Shown here one piece after another: positions 30,625 through 39,472 of a stretch of 64,000 nt of DNA. Source of the stretch: Mycosynbacter sp964593465 (GTDB lineage Bacteria; Patescibacteriota; Saccharimonadia; Saccharimonadales; Saccharimonadaceae); assembly GCA_964593465.1 (NCBI GenBank), contig CAZQJY010000004.1:1-64000 (forward strand), given 5' to 3'. Below the pieces are notes generated by a model. The model worked only from the letters and a program-made list of their open reading frames with translations, was not told the origin of the DNA and did not search any database. The translations under genes and the position numbers were made by a program. Every line of letters starts with the position of its first letter. The first letter of the stretch is position 1.

Positions 30625-33438
30625 ATGCCAGAGGTGATACGGGTAACAGGTGCCAAGGAGCACAATCTCAAAAATGTGAGCGTGGAGATTCCGCGTGATA
30701 AGCTTGTGGTGATTACTGGGCTCTCTGGATCGGGTAAGTCGAGCTTGGCGTTTGATACTATTTACGCCGAGGGGCAACGTCGCTACGTAGAGAGTCTGAG
30801 CAGCTATGCGCGTCAATTCCTGGGAATTATGGACAAGCCAGATGTCGAAAGTATCGATGGCCTGAGTCCTGCTATCTCTATCGACCAAAAATCTACTAGT
30901 CGCAATCCGCGCAGTACCGTTGCGACTGTCACAGAAATCTATGACTACTTGCGCCTACTCTTTGCACGCATCGGCGTACCGCACGACCCTATCACCGGCA
31001 GGGAAGTGACCAGGCGTACCAAAGACGACATTATCGACGAAGTGATGAGTATTCCAGAAGGTACGCGCATCATGCTGCTGGCGCCGATCGCCAAAGACAA
31101 AAAAGGCGAGTTCGCGCATGTATCCGAACAATATACGCGAGCTGGCTTTGCGCGTGCGCGCGTCGATGGTGTGGTGTATGCGCTGGACGAATTCCCAACG
31201 CTCAAGAAAAACGAACGCCACAATATCGAAATTGTGGTCGACCGACTAGTGATGGCTACGGATATGCGCGGTCGTGTGGCGCAGAGTGTAGAGCAGGCAC
31301 TCGATGTGGGCGGCGGTATTGTGGGGATTTACTACGCCGATACCGACGAAGTACATTGGCTGAGCCAGCGCTATGCGTCGCTCGACAATCCTGATATTGA
31401 AATCCCCGAGCTCGAGCCGCGCCTGTTTAGTTACAATACGCCGCAAGGTGCCTGCCCTGTGTGTACGGGTCTCGGTACGCGGCTCGAAGTCGACCCAGAG
31501 CTAGTGTTTAATCCCAACCTCACGATTGCCGAAGGTGCAATCCGCCCCTACAATCGTGTCAATCAAGATGCGTGGTGGATGAAACGGCTCAAAGAAGTGG
31601 CCGATGCGCATGGGTTTAGCTTGCAAGTGCCAGTGCGCGACCTCTCGGATGATGCGCTCCAAAAAGTGCTGTATGGTACCGACAAGCAAAAATACCGCGT
31701 GGAGCTGGGTAGTGGGCGGCATTATGATTCAACCTACGAAGGTGTGATCCCTAATCTCGAACGCCGCCACAAAGAGACAGATAGTGAGTTTATGCGCAAA
31801 GACATCGAGCGGTTTATGCGCGAACGCAAATGCCATGCCTGCAAAGGCGCGCGACTCAAGCCTGTGGTGCTAGCGGTGACGGTGCATGGCTACAACATTA
31901 TGGATATTTGTAATCTTGGCATCGACGAAGCTTTGGATTTGTTCCAAAATAGCTTCGATCTCACCGAGCAAGAGCAGTTTATTGCGCGTCAGATTATGAA
32001 AGAGATTACTTCTCGCCTGAGCTTTATGAGTAACGTGGGGTTGAATTATTTGGAACTAGGCAGGGCGGCCAATACGCTCAGCGGCGGCGAGGCGCAGCGT
32101 ATTCGTCTCGCGACGCAGATTGGCTCGGGGCTGCAAGGTGTGCTGTATGTGCTCGATGAGCCGTCTATCGGCTTGCACCAGCGCGACAATGATAGGTTGA
32201 TCGCGACACTCAAGCGTCTGCGTGATCTTGGCAATACTGTACTGGTGGTAGAGCACGACGAAGATACGATTCGAGAGGCAGACTACTTGCTCGACATCGG
32301 CCCTGGCGCGGGTGTCAAAGGCGGCGAAGTGGTGGCAGCTGGTACGCCTGCCGAAGTAGCGGCAAATCCAGATAGCATTACTGGTCGCTACTTGAGCGGC
32401 GCAGAGAAAATTGACGTACCAAAAACGCGCCGCAAAATAGCTAAAGACCGTATGCTTGTGGTGCGAGGTGCGCGCGAAAACAACCTCAAAAATGTCGATG
32501 TAGAATTTCCGCTAGGACTTATGACTGTCGTCAGCGGTGTGAGTGGCAGCGGCAAATCTACGCTTGTCAACAGCATCTTGGCCAAAGAGCTTTCTGCTCG
32601 CTTGCACCGCGCGCAGACTGTGCCAGGCGCGCATGAAGCTATCGAAGGTATCGACCAGCTCGACAAAGCTATCGTCATCGACCAGTCGGCGATTGGCCGC
32701 ACTCCCCGCTCCAATCCTGCTACCTATACTGGTATTTTTACGCCAATTCGCGAACTCTACGCCAGCACACCAGAGGCAAATATTCGTGGCTACAAGGCAG
32801 GGCGTTTTAGCTTTAATGTCAAAGGCGGCCGCTGTGAAAACTGCCAGGGTGATGGCATGATCAAGATAGAAATGCACTTTTTGCCAGATGTGTATGTGAC
32901 GTGTGATGTGTGTGGTGGCAAGCGCTATAACCAAGAGGCGCTCGAGATTAAATACAAAGACAAGACGATTAGCGATGTGCTGGAAATGACCGTCGAGACA
33001 GCGGCAGAGTTCTTCGCCAATGTGCCCGCTGTGCAGCGCAAGCTCGAAACGCTGGTCGAAGTTGGCCTTGGCTATATTCGGCTTGGCCAGCCAGCCACGA
33101 CATTTAGTGGTGGCGAAGCACAGCGTATCAAGCTGGCAACGGAGCTGAGCCGACGCAGTACTGGCAAGACAATGTATATTCTCGATGAGCCGACAACAGG
33201 CTTGCACAGTGCGGACGTCAAACGCCTAGTGGGGATTTTGCAAAAGCTTGTCGATGGCGGCAATAGCATGGTGATTATCGAGCACAATCTCGACGTAATC
33301 AAGACAGCCGATTATCTGATAGACATGGGCCCAGAAGGCGGCGCAGGCGGCGGACAAGTTGTGGCGACAGGTACACCAGAGCAGGTTGTCAAAGAGCCGA
33401 AGTCGTTTACGGGCAAATATCTTAAATCGCTACTTTAG
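30625..33438 (+). CDS. uvrA: excinuclease ABC subunit A
   Basis: The damage-sensing ATPase of nucleotide excision repair. Two ABC modules: Walker A GLSGSGKSSLAF near residue 32 and SGVSGSGKSTLV near 640; signatures LSGGEAQRIRLA and FSGGEAQRIKLA; zinc sites CPVC, CHAC and CENC...CDVC; conserved VIDQSAIGRTPRSNPATYTG. 937 residues, full length. Start ATG 30625; the longer frame from 30604 reads through the -10 box. A remnant of a different UvrA-type gene lies at 54020-54215. Confidence 0.97.
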   Translation: MPEVIRVTGAKEHNLKNVSVEIPRDKLVVITGLSGSGKSSLAFDTIYAEGQRRYVESLSSYARQFLGIMDKPDVESIDGLSPAISIDQKSTSRNPRSTVATVTEIYDYLRLLFARIGVPHDPITGREVTRRTKDDIIDEVMSIPEGTRIMLLAPIAKDKKGEFAHVSEQYTRAGFARARVDGVVYALDEFPTLKKNERHNIEIVVDRLVMATDMRGRVAQSVEQALDVGGGIVGIYYADTDEVHWLSQRYASLDNPDIEIPELEPRLFSYNTPQGACPVCTGLGTRLEVDPELVFNPNLTIAEGAIRPYNRVNQDAWWMKRLKEVADAHGFSLQVPVRDLSDDALQKVLYGTDKQKYRVELGSGRHYDSTYEGVIPNLERRHKETDSEFMRKDIERFMRERKCHACKGARLKPVVLAVTVHGYNIMDICNLGIDEALDLFQNSFDLTEQEQFIARQIMKEITSRLSFMSNVGLNYLELGRAANTLSGGEAQRIRLATQIGSGLQGVLYVLDEPSIGLHQRDNDRLIATLKRLRDLGNTVLVVEHDEDTIREADYLLDIGPGAGVKGGEVVAAGTPAEVAANPDSITGRYLSGAEKIDVPKTRRKIAKDRMLVVRGARENNLKNVDVEFPLGLMTVVSGVSGSGKSTLVNSILAKELSARLHRAQTVPGAHEAIEGIDQLDKAIVIDQSAIGRTPRSNPATYTGIFTPIRELYASTPEANIRGYKAGRFSFNVKGGRCENCQGDGMIKIEMHFLPDVYVTCDVCGGKRYNQEALEIKYKDKTISDVLEMTVETAAEFFANVPAVQRKLETLVEVGLGYIRLGQPATTFSGGEAQRIKLATELSRRSTGKTMYILDEPTTGLHSADVKRLVGILQKLVDGGNSMVIIEHNLDVIKTADYLIDMGPEGGAGGGQVVATGTPEQVVKEPKSFTGKYLKSLL

Positions 33439-33444
33439 AGTGGT

Positions 33445-34086
33445 TTAGTAAAATTGTTGTCGAACACGTTTGTGTGTAAAAAATCTCAGCAATGCAAGAT
33501 CGACAATAAACCCAACAAGTATATAGGCTGACAACATGGGTAGTCCGCCCATCGCTTCGAGTACACTTCGCATCATCGGATCATTATTCATCTGGATGAG
33601 CTGTATGATTTGCCAAATACCGCCAAGAAGTCCAAGGCAAAGAAGAAAGATGAATATTTGTCGCACAAGCTCTTTGCGGATAATGATTCCATAGCCAAGG
33701 GCTGCAGCGATAGCAAACGGCACGATATTATGAATGATGCCGCCAACTAGCAGCTGTGCCGTGGGCGGCTTTGTCGCCATTGTACTCATCATGACTATTG
33801 AGTAGATTATATAGATTGGAATAGGCAGGACAGCGATTCCTAGTCCGACGTATTGTATGGTGCGTTGGATTTTCATATCGCTTGTTTTGCTGTCGAGTTC
33901 GGGTAGTTTTGGTGGTATTTCCGGGGTTGCACTAGGATTAGGTTGTGCAGCCGATGAGCTAGCTGGAGTGGGATAAATTTGACTGACGTCTAGCTTTTCA
34001 GCAGGGCTAGGTGTTGTGTCGGGGGGGGTGATAGTAAGATTTTCATTGAGTGGCTCGATGACTTTTTTGTTTGGCGGATTATCCAT
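33445..34086 (-). CDS. hypothetical membrane protein with Pro/Ser-rich N-terminus
   Basis: 213 residues. The first 75 residues are rich in Pro, Ser and Thr and probably disordered in the cytosol, then four hydrophobic segments: YVGLGIAVLPIPIYIIYSIV, IIHNIVPFAIAAALGYGIII, IFIFLLCLGLLGGIWQII and LPMLSAYILVGFIVDLALL. Minus-strand -10 TATACT ends 7 nt before the ATG. Such architectures are common in Saccharibacteria, but I know no function. It is convergent with uvrA, 6 nt apart. Confidence 0.75.
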   Translation of the reverse strand: MDNPPNKKVIEPLNENLTITPPDTTPSPAEKLDVSQIYPTPASSSAAQPNPSATPEIPPKLPELDSKTSDMKIQRTIQYVGLGIAVLPIPIYIIYSIVMMSTMATKPPTAQLLVGGIIHNIVPFAIAAALGYGIIIRKELVRQIFIFLLCLGLLGGIWQIIQLIQMNNDPMMRSVLEAMGGLPMLSAYILVGFIVDLALLRFFTHKRVRQQFY

Positions 34087-34108
34087 ACGCTACAGTATAG
34101 CGGACTAT

Positions 34109-34846
34109 CTATTTTTTTGTGTCGTCAAAAAAGGCTCGCAACTGCTGCTTGACGCCATGATACACTGCATCACGATTTTTCTTTTCTTTAAACACATGGA
34201 TAAATGGCGGCAAGACAGAGATAAGAATGATACCGATGATGACGTATTCGATATTGATGCCAGCGGCGGTAATCCACGAACCAGCAAAGTAGCCAAGGTA
34301 GGTGACGCCAACTGCCCACAAAAGCGCACCGACGATATTGAACATCAGGAAGCGGCGATATTCCATCTTGCTAACGCCCGCAATTATCGGGGCAAAGGTA
34401 CGGATAACAGGCATGAAGCGTGCAATGATGATAGCTTTACCTCCGTGTCGTTCGTAGAATTGTTCGGCACGATGGAGGTTTTCTTTGTGAAATAGTACTG
34501 AGTCTTTGCGCTGAAATAATTTACGACCAACACGGTGTCCGAATGCATAGCCCACGCTATCCCCTAGTACAGCAGCGAGGAAAAATATGAGCACCGTCAG
34601 GTGGATATCGGCTTGAATAATACCTTGATGAATGAGAAATCCAACGGTAAAAAGTAAGCTGTCACCAGGTAAGAAAAAACCGACGAGCAGGCCAGATTCG
34701 GCAAAGATTATACCAGCTACGCCCCACAGGCTAATGAGCGAGATAAACTTTTGCAAACCGTAGTGCTCAATGGTGATGTAGCCGTAGGCGCCAAGCGCAA
34801 AAACTACAGCAATAATGATTAGCGGCAAGAAGCGACGAAGTTTCAT
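34109..34846 (-). CDS. DedA-family (SNARE-associated/VTT-domain) membrane protein
   Basis: 245 residues from the ATG at 34846; a longer frame to 34921 would read through the -10 box TACACT. Family motifs: FAESGLLVGFFLPGDSLLF, GDSVGYAFGHRVGRKLF, RYGGKAIIIARFMPVIRTF-like (here HGGKAIIIARFMPVIRTF) and AGVSKMEYRRFLMFNIVGALLW. About five membrane segments. DedA proteins act in membrane lipid homeostasis, including undecaprenyl-phosphate recycling and lipid flipping. It is transcribed divergently from rplY. Confidence 0.9.
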   Translation of the reverse strand: MKLRRFLPLIIIAVVFALGAYGYITIEHYGLQKFISLISLWGVAGIIFAESGLLVGFFLPGDSLLFTVGFLIHQGIIQADIHLTVLIFFLAAVLGDSVGYAFGHRVGRKLFQRKDSVLFHKENLHRAEQFYERHGGKAIIIARFMPVIRTFAPIIAGVSKMEYRRFLMFNIVGALLWAVGVTYLGYFAGSWITAAGINIEYVIIGIILISVLPPFIHVFKEKKNRDAVYHGVKQQLRAFFDDTKK

Positions 34847-34891
34847 TCTCTTAAGTGTAGCACGATTTTGCACGACGAAGTAGAACAGTGA

Positions 34892-34897
34892 TATAAT
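34892..34897 (+). promoter_or_regulatory. -10 box of rplY
   Basis: TATAAT about 47 nt before the rplY ATG. Unlike most genes here, rplY has a real leader of about 40 nt with a strong AAAGGAG ribosome-binding site, fitting a highly expressed gene. Confidence 0.55.
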
Positions 34898-34944
34898 GAG
34901 GTTACGGTTATTTCCGAACAAGTATCCTAAACGAAAGGAGAGAT

Positions 34945-35661
34945 ATGGGAAATAAAATCGAACTTAAACTCGATGAGCGTGAGGTGCATGGCAAAAAAGT
35001 TGCCCAGCTTCGCAAAGAATCAATCGTGCCAGCGGTAGTATATGGCCCGGGCATGAAACCGGTGAGCGTACAGGCGCATCATAATGTGCTCGAAAAAGTA
35101 ATTCGTCAGGCTGGTTCACACTCGCCAGTGCATATCACAGTTGGTAGCAAAAAGCGCATTGCGATGGTCAAAGACGTAGAATACAACGTCGTGAAGCATA
35201 CTATCAATCACGTGTCGTTTCATGCGGTGAAGGCCAACGAGCCTGTGGTGGCAGAAATCCCGATTCATCTGATAGGTAGTGGTGAGAACGAAGCTGAGCG
35301 AGCTGGCTTGATCGTGCTCCAGGCACTAGAAAAGATCGAAGTAAAAGCTCTGCCGATGGACTTGCCAGAAGCGCTCGAAGTATCAACAGCAAGTCTCAAA
35401 GAAGCGGGTGACAAGCTAACCGTTGCAGACATCGCAGTGCCAGAAAATGTTGAAATTGTCGATAACGACGATGGTCGCGAAGGTACAGCCGACGACGATG
35501 TGACGATTATGGACCTTACTATTGCAACTGTCTACGAGCCAAGCGCACTCCAAGCGGCTAACGAAGCAGCTGGCGGTGATGCTGAGGACGCGTCTGCCGA
35601 TGAAGTAGAGGCGGAGAATGGTAGTGAAGAAGCCACTACAGTTGAAGAAAAGGCTGAATAG
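34945..35661 (+). CDS. rplY: 50S ribosomal protein L25, long (Ctc) form
   Basis: Binds 5S rRNA. An N-terminal L25 domain (LKLDEREVHGKKVAQLRKESIVPAVVYGPG, shown here in part) and a TL5/Ctc C-terminal beta domain (VVAEIPIHLIG, EALEVSTASLKEAGDKLTVADI), then a 35-residue strongly acidic tail rich in Glu, Asp and Ala. 238 residues. Strong Shine-Dalgarno sequence. It is followed by a clear terminator. Confidence 0.93.
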   Translation: MGNKIELKLDEREVHGKKVAQLRKESIVPAVVYGPGMKPVSVQAHHNVLEKVIRQAGSHSPVHITVGSKKRIAMVKDVEYNVVKHTINHVSFHAVKANEPVVAEIPIHLIGSGENEAERAGLIVLQALEKIEVKALPMDLPEALEVSTASLKEAGDKLTVADIAVPENVEIVDNDDGREGTADDDVTIMDLTIATVYEPSALQAANEAAGGDAEDASADEVEAENGSEEATTVEEKAE

Positions 35662-35681
35662 AGTTAACGAGTAGTAAGGAG

Positions 35682-35718
35682 ATAGAGTCTGCAATAAATT
35701 GTGCAGACTCTATTTTTT
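35682..35718 (+). terminator. rho-independent terminator after rplY
   Basis: ATAGAGTCTGCA (35682-35693), an 8-nt loop, TGCAGACTCTAT (35702-35713), then six T. A perfect 12-bp stem, the clearest terminator in the window. Confidence 0.92.
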
Positions 35719-35746
35719 ACATGAAACTCTGATAACATATGTGTTA

Positions 35747-35775
35747 TTGCAATACTGTGTACCACACAGTATACT
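35747..35775 (+). promoter_or_regulatory. padR promoter with operator-like palindrome
   Basis: TTGCAA (35747-35752), a 17-bp spacer, TATACT (35770-35775). ATACTGTGT (35752-35760) and ACACAGTAT (35764-35772) form a perfect 9-bp inverted repeat that fills the spacer and enters the -10. PadR proteins commonly repress their own operon through such sites. Confidence 0.7.
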
Positions 35776-35781
35776 AACGAC

Positions 35782-36123
35782 ATGAGGCATGAAAGCGTAT
35801 TTGCTACACAAATTCTTGAGCTGCGGCGTGGCACGATTGTGCTGGCGATTTTGTCGCAACTTACTACTCCGCGCTATGGCTACGGTTTGTTGCAGCAGCT
35901 CGAATCTGCCAAAATCCCGATTGACGCTGGCACATTGTACCCGCTGTTGCGCCGCCTCGAAAAGCATGGTGTGCTCGAAAGCTCGTGGGGAGAAGGCGAG
36001 ACGCGGCCGCGCAAATATTATCAGCTGAGTGCGGAGGGACAGCAGCTTTACACTGCGCTGCTCGAAGAATGGAGCGTCATGAGTGATACAATTACGCAGA
36101 TGACAAAGGAGGACACAAGATGA
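35782..36123 (+). CDS. PadR-family transcriptional regulator
   Basis: 113 residues. Winged-helix DNA-binding domain: QILELRRGTIVLAILSQL, YGYGLLQQLES, IDAGTLYPLLRRLEKHGVLES and RPRKYYQLSAEGQQLY, then a short C-terminal dimerisation helix. It heads an operon with a DUF1700-like membrane protein and an ABC-2 transporter, joined by ATGA overlaps. It probably represses this operon through the palindrome in its promoter. Confidence 0.92.
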   Translation: MRHESVFATQILELRRGTIVLAILSQLTTPRYGYGLLQQLESAKIPIDAGTLYPLLRRLEKHGVLESSWGEGETRPRKYYQLSAEGQQLYTALLEEWSVMSDTITQMTKEDTR

Positions 36124-37091
36124 AACTAATCGAACGCTATGTCTACGACGTGGTGCGGCGGTTGCCAAAAAACCAGCGCCACGATGTGTCGCGCGAGTTG
36201 CTGGCTGAGATTCATGACATGGCCGAAAGCAAGGCAAAGGGTAAAAAGCCGACGCAAAAACAAACCTACAGTGTGCTCGTCGAGCTCGGTAGCCCCAGCC
36301 GCCTGGCCGACCGCTACCGCGACACACCGCGCTATCTCATCTCGCCAGAGTATTATGAGTCGTACGTGTCGCTGTTAAAAACGATATTTGTGGTGGTGCT
36401 ACCGCTGCTGGCATTTATCATGTGGATGACCGAGATGATGACAATGCAGCATACAATTGGCTCGCTGCTGCTCAAAATTTGTGGAACGCTGCTCGAAGTT
36501 TCGGTGCATCTTTTCTTTTGGACAACGCTCTGTTTTTGGGTAGTGCAAAAAGTCGCGGGCAAAGCACGGCCAGACGACGACTGGAAACCCGAAGATTTGC
36601 CTGCACTGCCACCCGAACAAGAAATTACCCGCGGTGAGTCGTATTTTGCTATCGCGTGGTCGGTGTTTGCGGTGCTTGCAACGCTGTTTCAGATTCCTGC
36701 GATATATAATTTCCTCGGCCCCGATAACGTGCCGCAATTTTTTGCGCCCGGCATGTGGCCAGCCTGGACGCTTGGGTTGCTTGCGCTGTCACTGCTTGGT
36801 CTTGTGGCCGAGCTTGTCAAATTGTCTGTCGGTGGCTGGACGCGCCTGACGGTCGGGCTGATTATCCTTGTCAATCTCATCACAGTGAGTTTCTTTGTGG
36901 CCGTGATTTCGCTGGTCAACCCTATTGCTAATCCCGACATGATGCAGCTGGTGTCACAGTCGCTCGGCAACCCCAACATGGCGCAGTCTGTTGAGCGTGG
37001 CATCGAAATTTTTGTGATAGTTGTTGTCGTTATCTGCGTCTGGGAAATTGCCGAGGCGGTGTATAAGTATAAAAAAGGAGGAGCAAAATGA
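36120..37091 (+). CDS. membrane protein with N-terminal HAAS/DUF1700-like domain
   Basis: 323 residues. The N-terminal 75 residues (VYDVVRRLPKNQRHDVSRELLAEIHDM, then SVLVELGSPSRLADRYRD) look like the helical HAAS-type domain often encoded next to PadR regulators. Six to seven hydrophobic segments follow (IFVVVLPLLAFIMWM, LLEVSVHLFFWTTLCFWVV, SYFAIAWSVFAVLATLF, WTLGLLALSLLGLVAELV and others). The start overlaps the padR stop (ATGA), and the stop overlaps the ABC ATPase start. It is likely a partner sensing or modulating the transporter. Confidence 0.8.
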   Translation: MKLIERYVYDVVRRLPKNQRHDVSRELLAEIHDMAESKAKGKKPTQKQTYSVLVELGSPSRLADRYRDTPRYLISPEYYESYVSLLKTIFVVVLPLLAFIMWMTEMMTMQHTIGSLLLKICGTLLEVSVHLFFWTTLCFWVVQKVAGKARPDDDWKPEDLPALPPEQEITRGESYFAIAWSVFAVLATLFQIPAIYNFLGPDNVPQFFAPGMWPAWTLGLLALSLLGLVAELVKLSVGGWTRLTVGLIILVNLITVSFFVAVISLVNPIANPDMMQLVSQSLGNPNMAQSVERGIEIFVIVVVVICVWEIAEAVYKYKKGGAK

Positions 37092-37843
37092 GTAATATAG
37101 TAGAGGTGCGAGACCTCACCAAACGCTACGGCAAAAAAACGACCGTGCATGGCGTGAGTTTCGCGGTCAAAAAAGGCGAGGTGTTTGGTATTCTCGGGCC
37201 GAATGGCGCGGGCAAGACCACCACGCTTGAAATGATAGAAACACTGCGTCCGATTGATAGTGGCTCGGCAGTAGTCGACGACATTGACGTGGCAGAAGAC
37301 CCCAAAGCCGTGCGCAAACTCATCGGCGTGCAAACCCAAAGCTCGGCGTTTTATGACAAAGTAAGCCTGCGTGAGCAGTTGCAATTACTTGTGTCGATTT
37401 ACGGCACAGATACCGATGTTGACGAGCTGCTCGCGGACGTTGACTTGAGTGAAAAAGCCAAAGAATATCCAGAGAAGTTGTCTGGTGGGCAAAAGCAGCG
37501 CTTTAGCATTGCCAGCGCACTGGTCAACCAGCCAAAAGTGCTCTTTCTCGACGAACCGACGACTGGGCTTGATCCACAGGCGCGCCGCAACATGTGGGAC
37601 TTAATCGAAAAAATCAAGGAACGCGGCATCACGGTGATTTTGACGACACACTACATGGAAGAAGCTCAGGTGCTTTGCGACCGCGTGGCGATTATGGATA
37701 GCGGCAAAATCATCGCGCTCGATGTACCCAAGAAATTGATTCAGAACTTGCTCGATACAGGGTTTAAGAAAAAGCAAGAGGTGATGCTCGCCGATCTCGA
37801 AGATGTGTTCATCAACCTAACCGGAAAGGCACTACGGGACTAA
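37088..37843 (+). CDS. ABC transporter ATP-binding protein (ABC-2/DrrA-like)
   Basis: 251 residues. Walker A LGPNGAGKTTTLEM near residue 38, Q-loop VQTQSSAFYDKVS, signature LSGGQKQRFSIASALV, Walker B VLFLDEPTTGLDPQ, and H-loop ILTTHYMEEAQVL. Drives the permease encoded 1 nt downstream, most likely for export of a drug, lipid or peptide. Confidence 0.93.
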   Translation: MSNIVEVRDLTKRYGKKTTVHGVSFAVKKGEVFGILGPNGAGKTTTLEMIETLRPIDSGSAVVDDIDVAEDPKAVRKLIGVQTQSSAFYDKVSLREQLQLLVSIYGTDTDVDELLADVDLSEKAKEYPEKLSGGQKQRFSIASALVNQPKVLFLDEPTTGLDPQARRNMWDLIEKIKERGITVILTTHYMEEAQVLCDRVAIMDSGKIIALDVPKKLIQNLLDTGFKKKQEVMLADLEDVFINLTGKALRD

Positions 37844-37844
37844 T

Positions 37845-38939
37845 ATGAAAACAACTCTCCAATACGCAAAAATCCAATTCCTGCGCGTGCTGCGCGATCC
37901 TGTCACGCTTATCGTGCTGTTTGCTATCCCAGTGCTTTTGCTCGTACTGTTCGGTGCGTTTATCAATGGTGGCGATAGCAATATCAAGCTCAAGGTTGCG
38001 GTGGTCAATAATTCGAGCGAAGCGTTTGCTGATGATTTTTATGGGCAACTCGACAAGGTTGAAGTGCTTGATATCGACGAGTCGATTACCAAGCTCGACG
38101 ACGCAGCCACCAAGCTCAAAGAGGGCGAAGTCGACGGCGTGATAGAGCTGCCCGCTGGGTTTGGTAAAATCGAAAACGAGCGGCCGACAGGCACAGTCAA
38201 ACTGTCTGCCAACGCACGCGACCAGTCGTCTGGTGATATTTTGGCGAGTGTGATGTCGAGTGTTGCCGAGGGTAACAATACGGTGATTACTGGTGCGGAG
38301 GCGCCGATTCAGGTAAAACGCTCGACTATCGAAGGCACTGCCTCAAAACCTGTCGATATCTTGTATCCGATGTTTACCGCCATGGGTATCATGATGGTTG
38401 GTATTTTCGGTGTTGGTTCGGTGATTCCAAGCGACAAAAAGTCGGGGATTTTGCGCCGAATGCGCGTGACACCGCTCAAAACCAGTCAGTTTGTGGGCGG
38501 TATGGTGTTGGCGTATATTGGCATCGTGCTGATGGTAGTGGCACTGATGACGGCGATTGCTATGGTGTGGTTCAAGATGGAAATGCATGGCGACTGGCTG
38601 AGTTTTGGCGCGTTGATTGTATTGAGTTCGATATTGATGATTGCGATTGGTGTGCTTATCGGCGGCTGGGCAAAAAACACGACGCAGTCGGATATTTATG
38701 GGCAAATTATATTCATTGCATCGCTGGCATTTAGCGGCCTGTGGCTGCCACGTGCCATGATGCCTGATTGGCTGCGCGACATCACATCGTTTTTGCCGCT
38801 GACGCCAATTATCGAAGGCATGGGACGAATCATTGTCGAGGGCGTAGCTATTACCAGTCTTGGTTTCCAGCTGGCAGTTATCGCGGGTTGGCTGGTAGTT
38901 GTAACGCTACTGAGCATCAAGACGTTTCGCTGGGAGTAG
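37845..38939 (+). CDS. ABC-2 type transporter permease
   Basis: 364 residues. One N-terminal membrane segment (VTLIVLFAIPVLLLVLFGAFI), an extracytoplasmic domain of about 150 residues (KLKVAVVNNSSEAFADDFYG, EGEVDGVIELPAGFGKI), then five to six segments with the ABC-2 signature region (PSDKKSGILRRMRVTPLKTSQF, LAFSGLWLPRAMMPDWLRDITSFLP in part). Typical of DrrB/YhgE-type exporters. It ends the padR operon. Confidence 0.92.
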   Translation: MKTTLQYAKIQFLRVLRDPVTLIVLFAIPVLLLVLFGAFINGGDSNIKLKVAVVNNSSEAFADDFYGQLDKVEVLDIDESITKLDDAATKLKEGEVDGVIELPAGFGKIENERPTGTVKLSANARDQSSGDILASVMSSVAEGNNTVITGAEAPIQVKRSTIEGTASKPVDILYPMFTAMGIMMVGIFGVGSVIPSDKKSGILRRMRVTPLKTSQFVGGMVLAYIGIVLMVVALMTAIAMVWFKMEMHGDWLSFGALIVLSSILMIAIGVLIGGWAKNTTQSDIYGQIIFIASLAFSGLWLPRAMMPDWLRDITSFLPLTPIIEGMGRIIVEGVAITSLGFQLAVIAGWLVVVTLLSIKTFRWE

Positions 38940-38962
38940 AGCTCCTCGCAACTATAAAGTTC

Positions 38963-39012
38963 TTGTGAGTGCATAGTAGTCTCTTTATAGTGATAAATAT
39001 AAAACTACTATG
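38963..39012 (+). promoter_or_regulatory. promoter with split inverted repeat before the XRE regulator
   Basis: TTGTGA (38963-38968), 17 bp, TATAGT (38986-38991). CATAGTAGT (38972-38980) inside the spacer is the perfect complement of ACTACTATG (39004-39012) downstream, giving two half-sites that flank the -10 and transcription start. This suggests autoregulation by the XRE protein. Confidence 0.55.
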
Positions 39013-39022
39013 GGGAGATGCT

Positions 39023-39469
39023 ATGGAATTTGCTAAAAACATCAAACAGCTACGCACTAAGCATAATATTTCGCAGGAGCAGCTGGCCGATAAGCTGCAT
39101 ATCGCCAGACAATCCATCTCGAAATGGGAGCGTGGCGAAGCGTATCCAAACATCGGCATGCTTATCAAGCTCAGTGATATGTTTGATGTGTCGGTCGATG
39201 AGCTGCTCAAAAACGATGAGCAGCTCAAGACGCGAATCGTCAAAGATGGGGAGCGGATTGCTCATCCACGTCTCAAAGCGTTGTTTGACTGGATATTCGT
39301 AGTTGGACTTACGCTGATTGTCGTGCGGCTTTCAATATACGCATGGAGCAAGTGGGCGGATGTCGACGTGCCGTTGATGTCGGGCGGGCTACCGTCGCTT
39401 ATTCCGCTTGCTTTGATGCTGATTGGCGGCATAGGCTCGGATACTCTGAAAAAAGATATCAAATCGTAG
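39023..39469 (+). CDS. membrane-associated XRE-family transcriptional regulator
   Basis: 148 residues. An N-terminal helix-turn-helix (MEFAKNIKQLRTKHNISQEQ, LADKLHIARQSISKWERGEAYPN in part, LSDMFDVSVDELL) and a C-terminal half with two hydrophobic segments (ALFDWIFVVGLTLIVVRLSIY and LPSLIPLALMLIGGIG), an arrangement common for regulators beside ABC exporters. The start at ATG 39023 has GGGGAG 6 nt upstream; an earlier frame start at 38969 lies inside the promoter. It is convergent with the ABC exporter, 3 nt apart. Confidence 0.9.
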   Translation: MEFAKNIKQLRTKHNISQEQLADKLHIARQSISKWERGEAYPNIGMLIKLSDMFDVSVDELLKNDEQLKTRIVKDGERIAHPRLKALFDWIFVVGLTLIVVRLSIYAWSKWADVDVPLMSGGLPSLIPLALMLIGGIGSDTLKKDIKS

Positions 39470-39472
39470 CGA

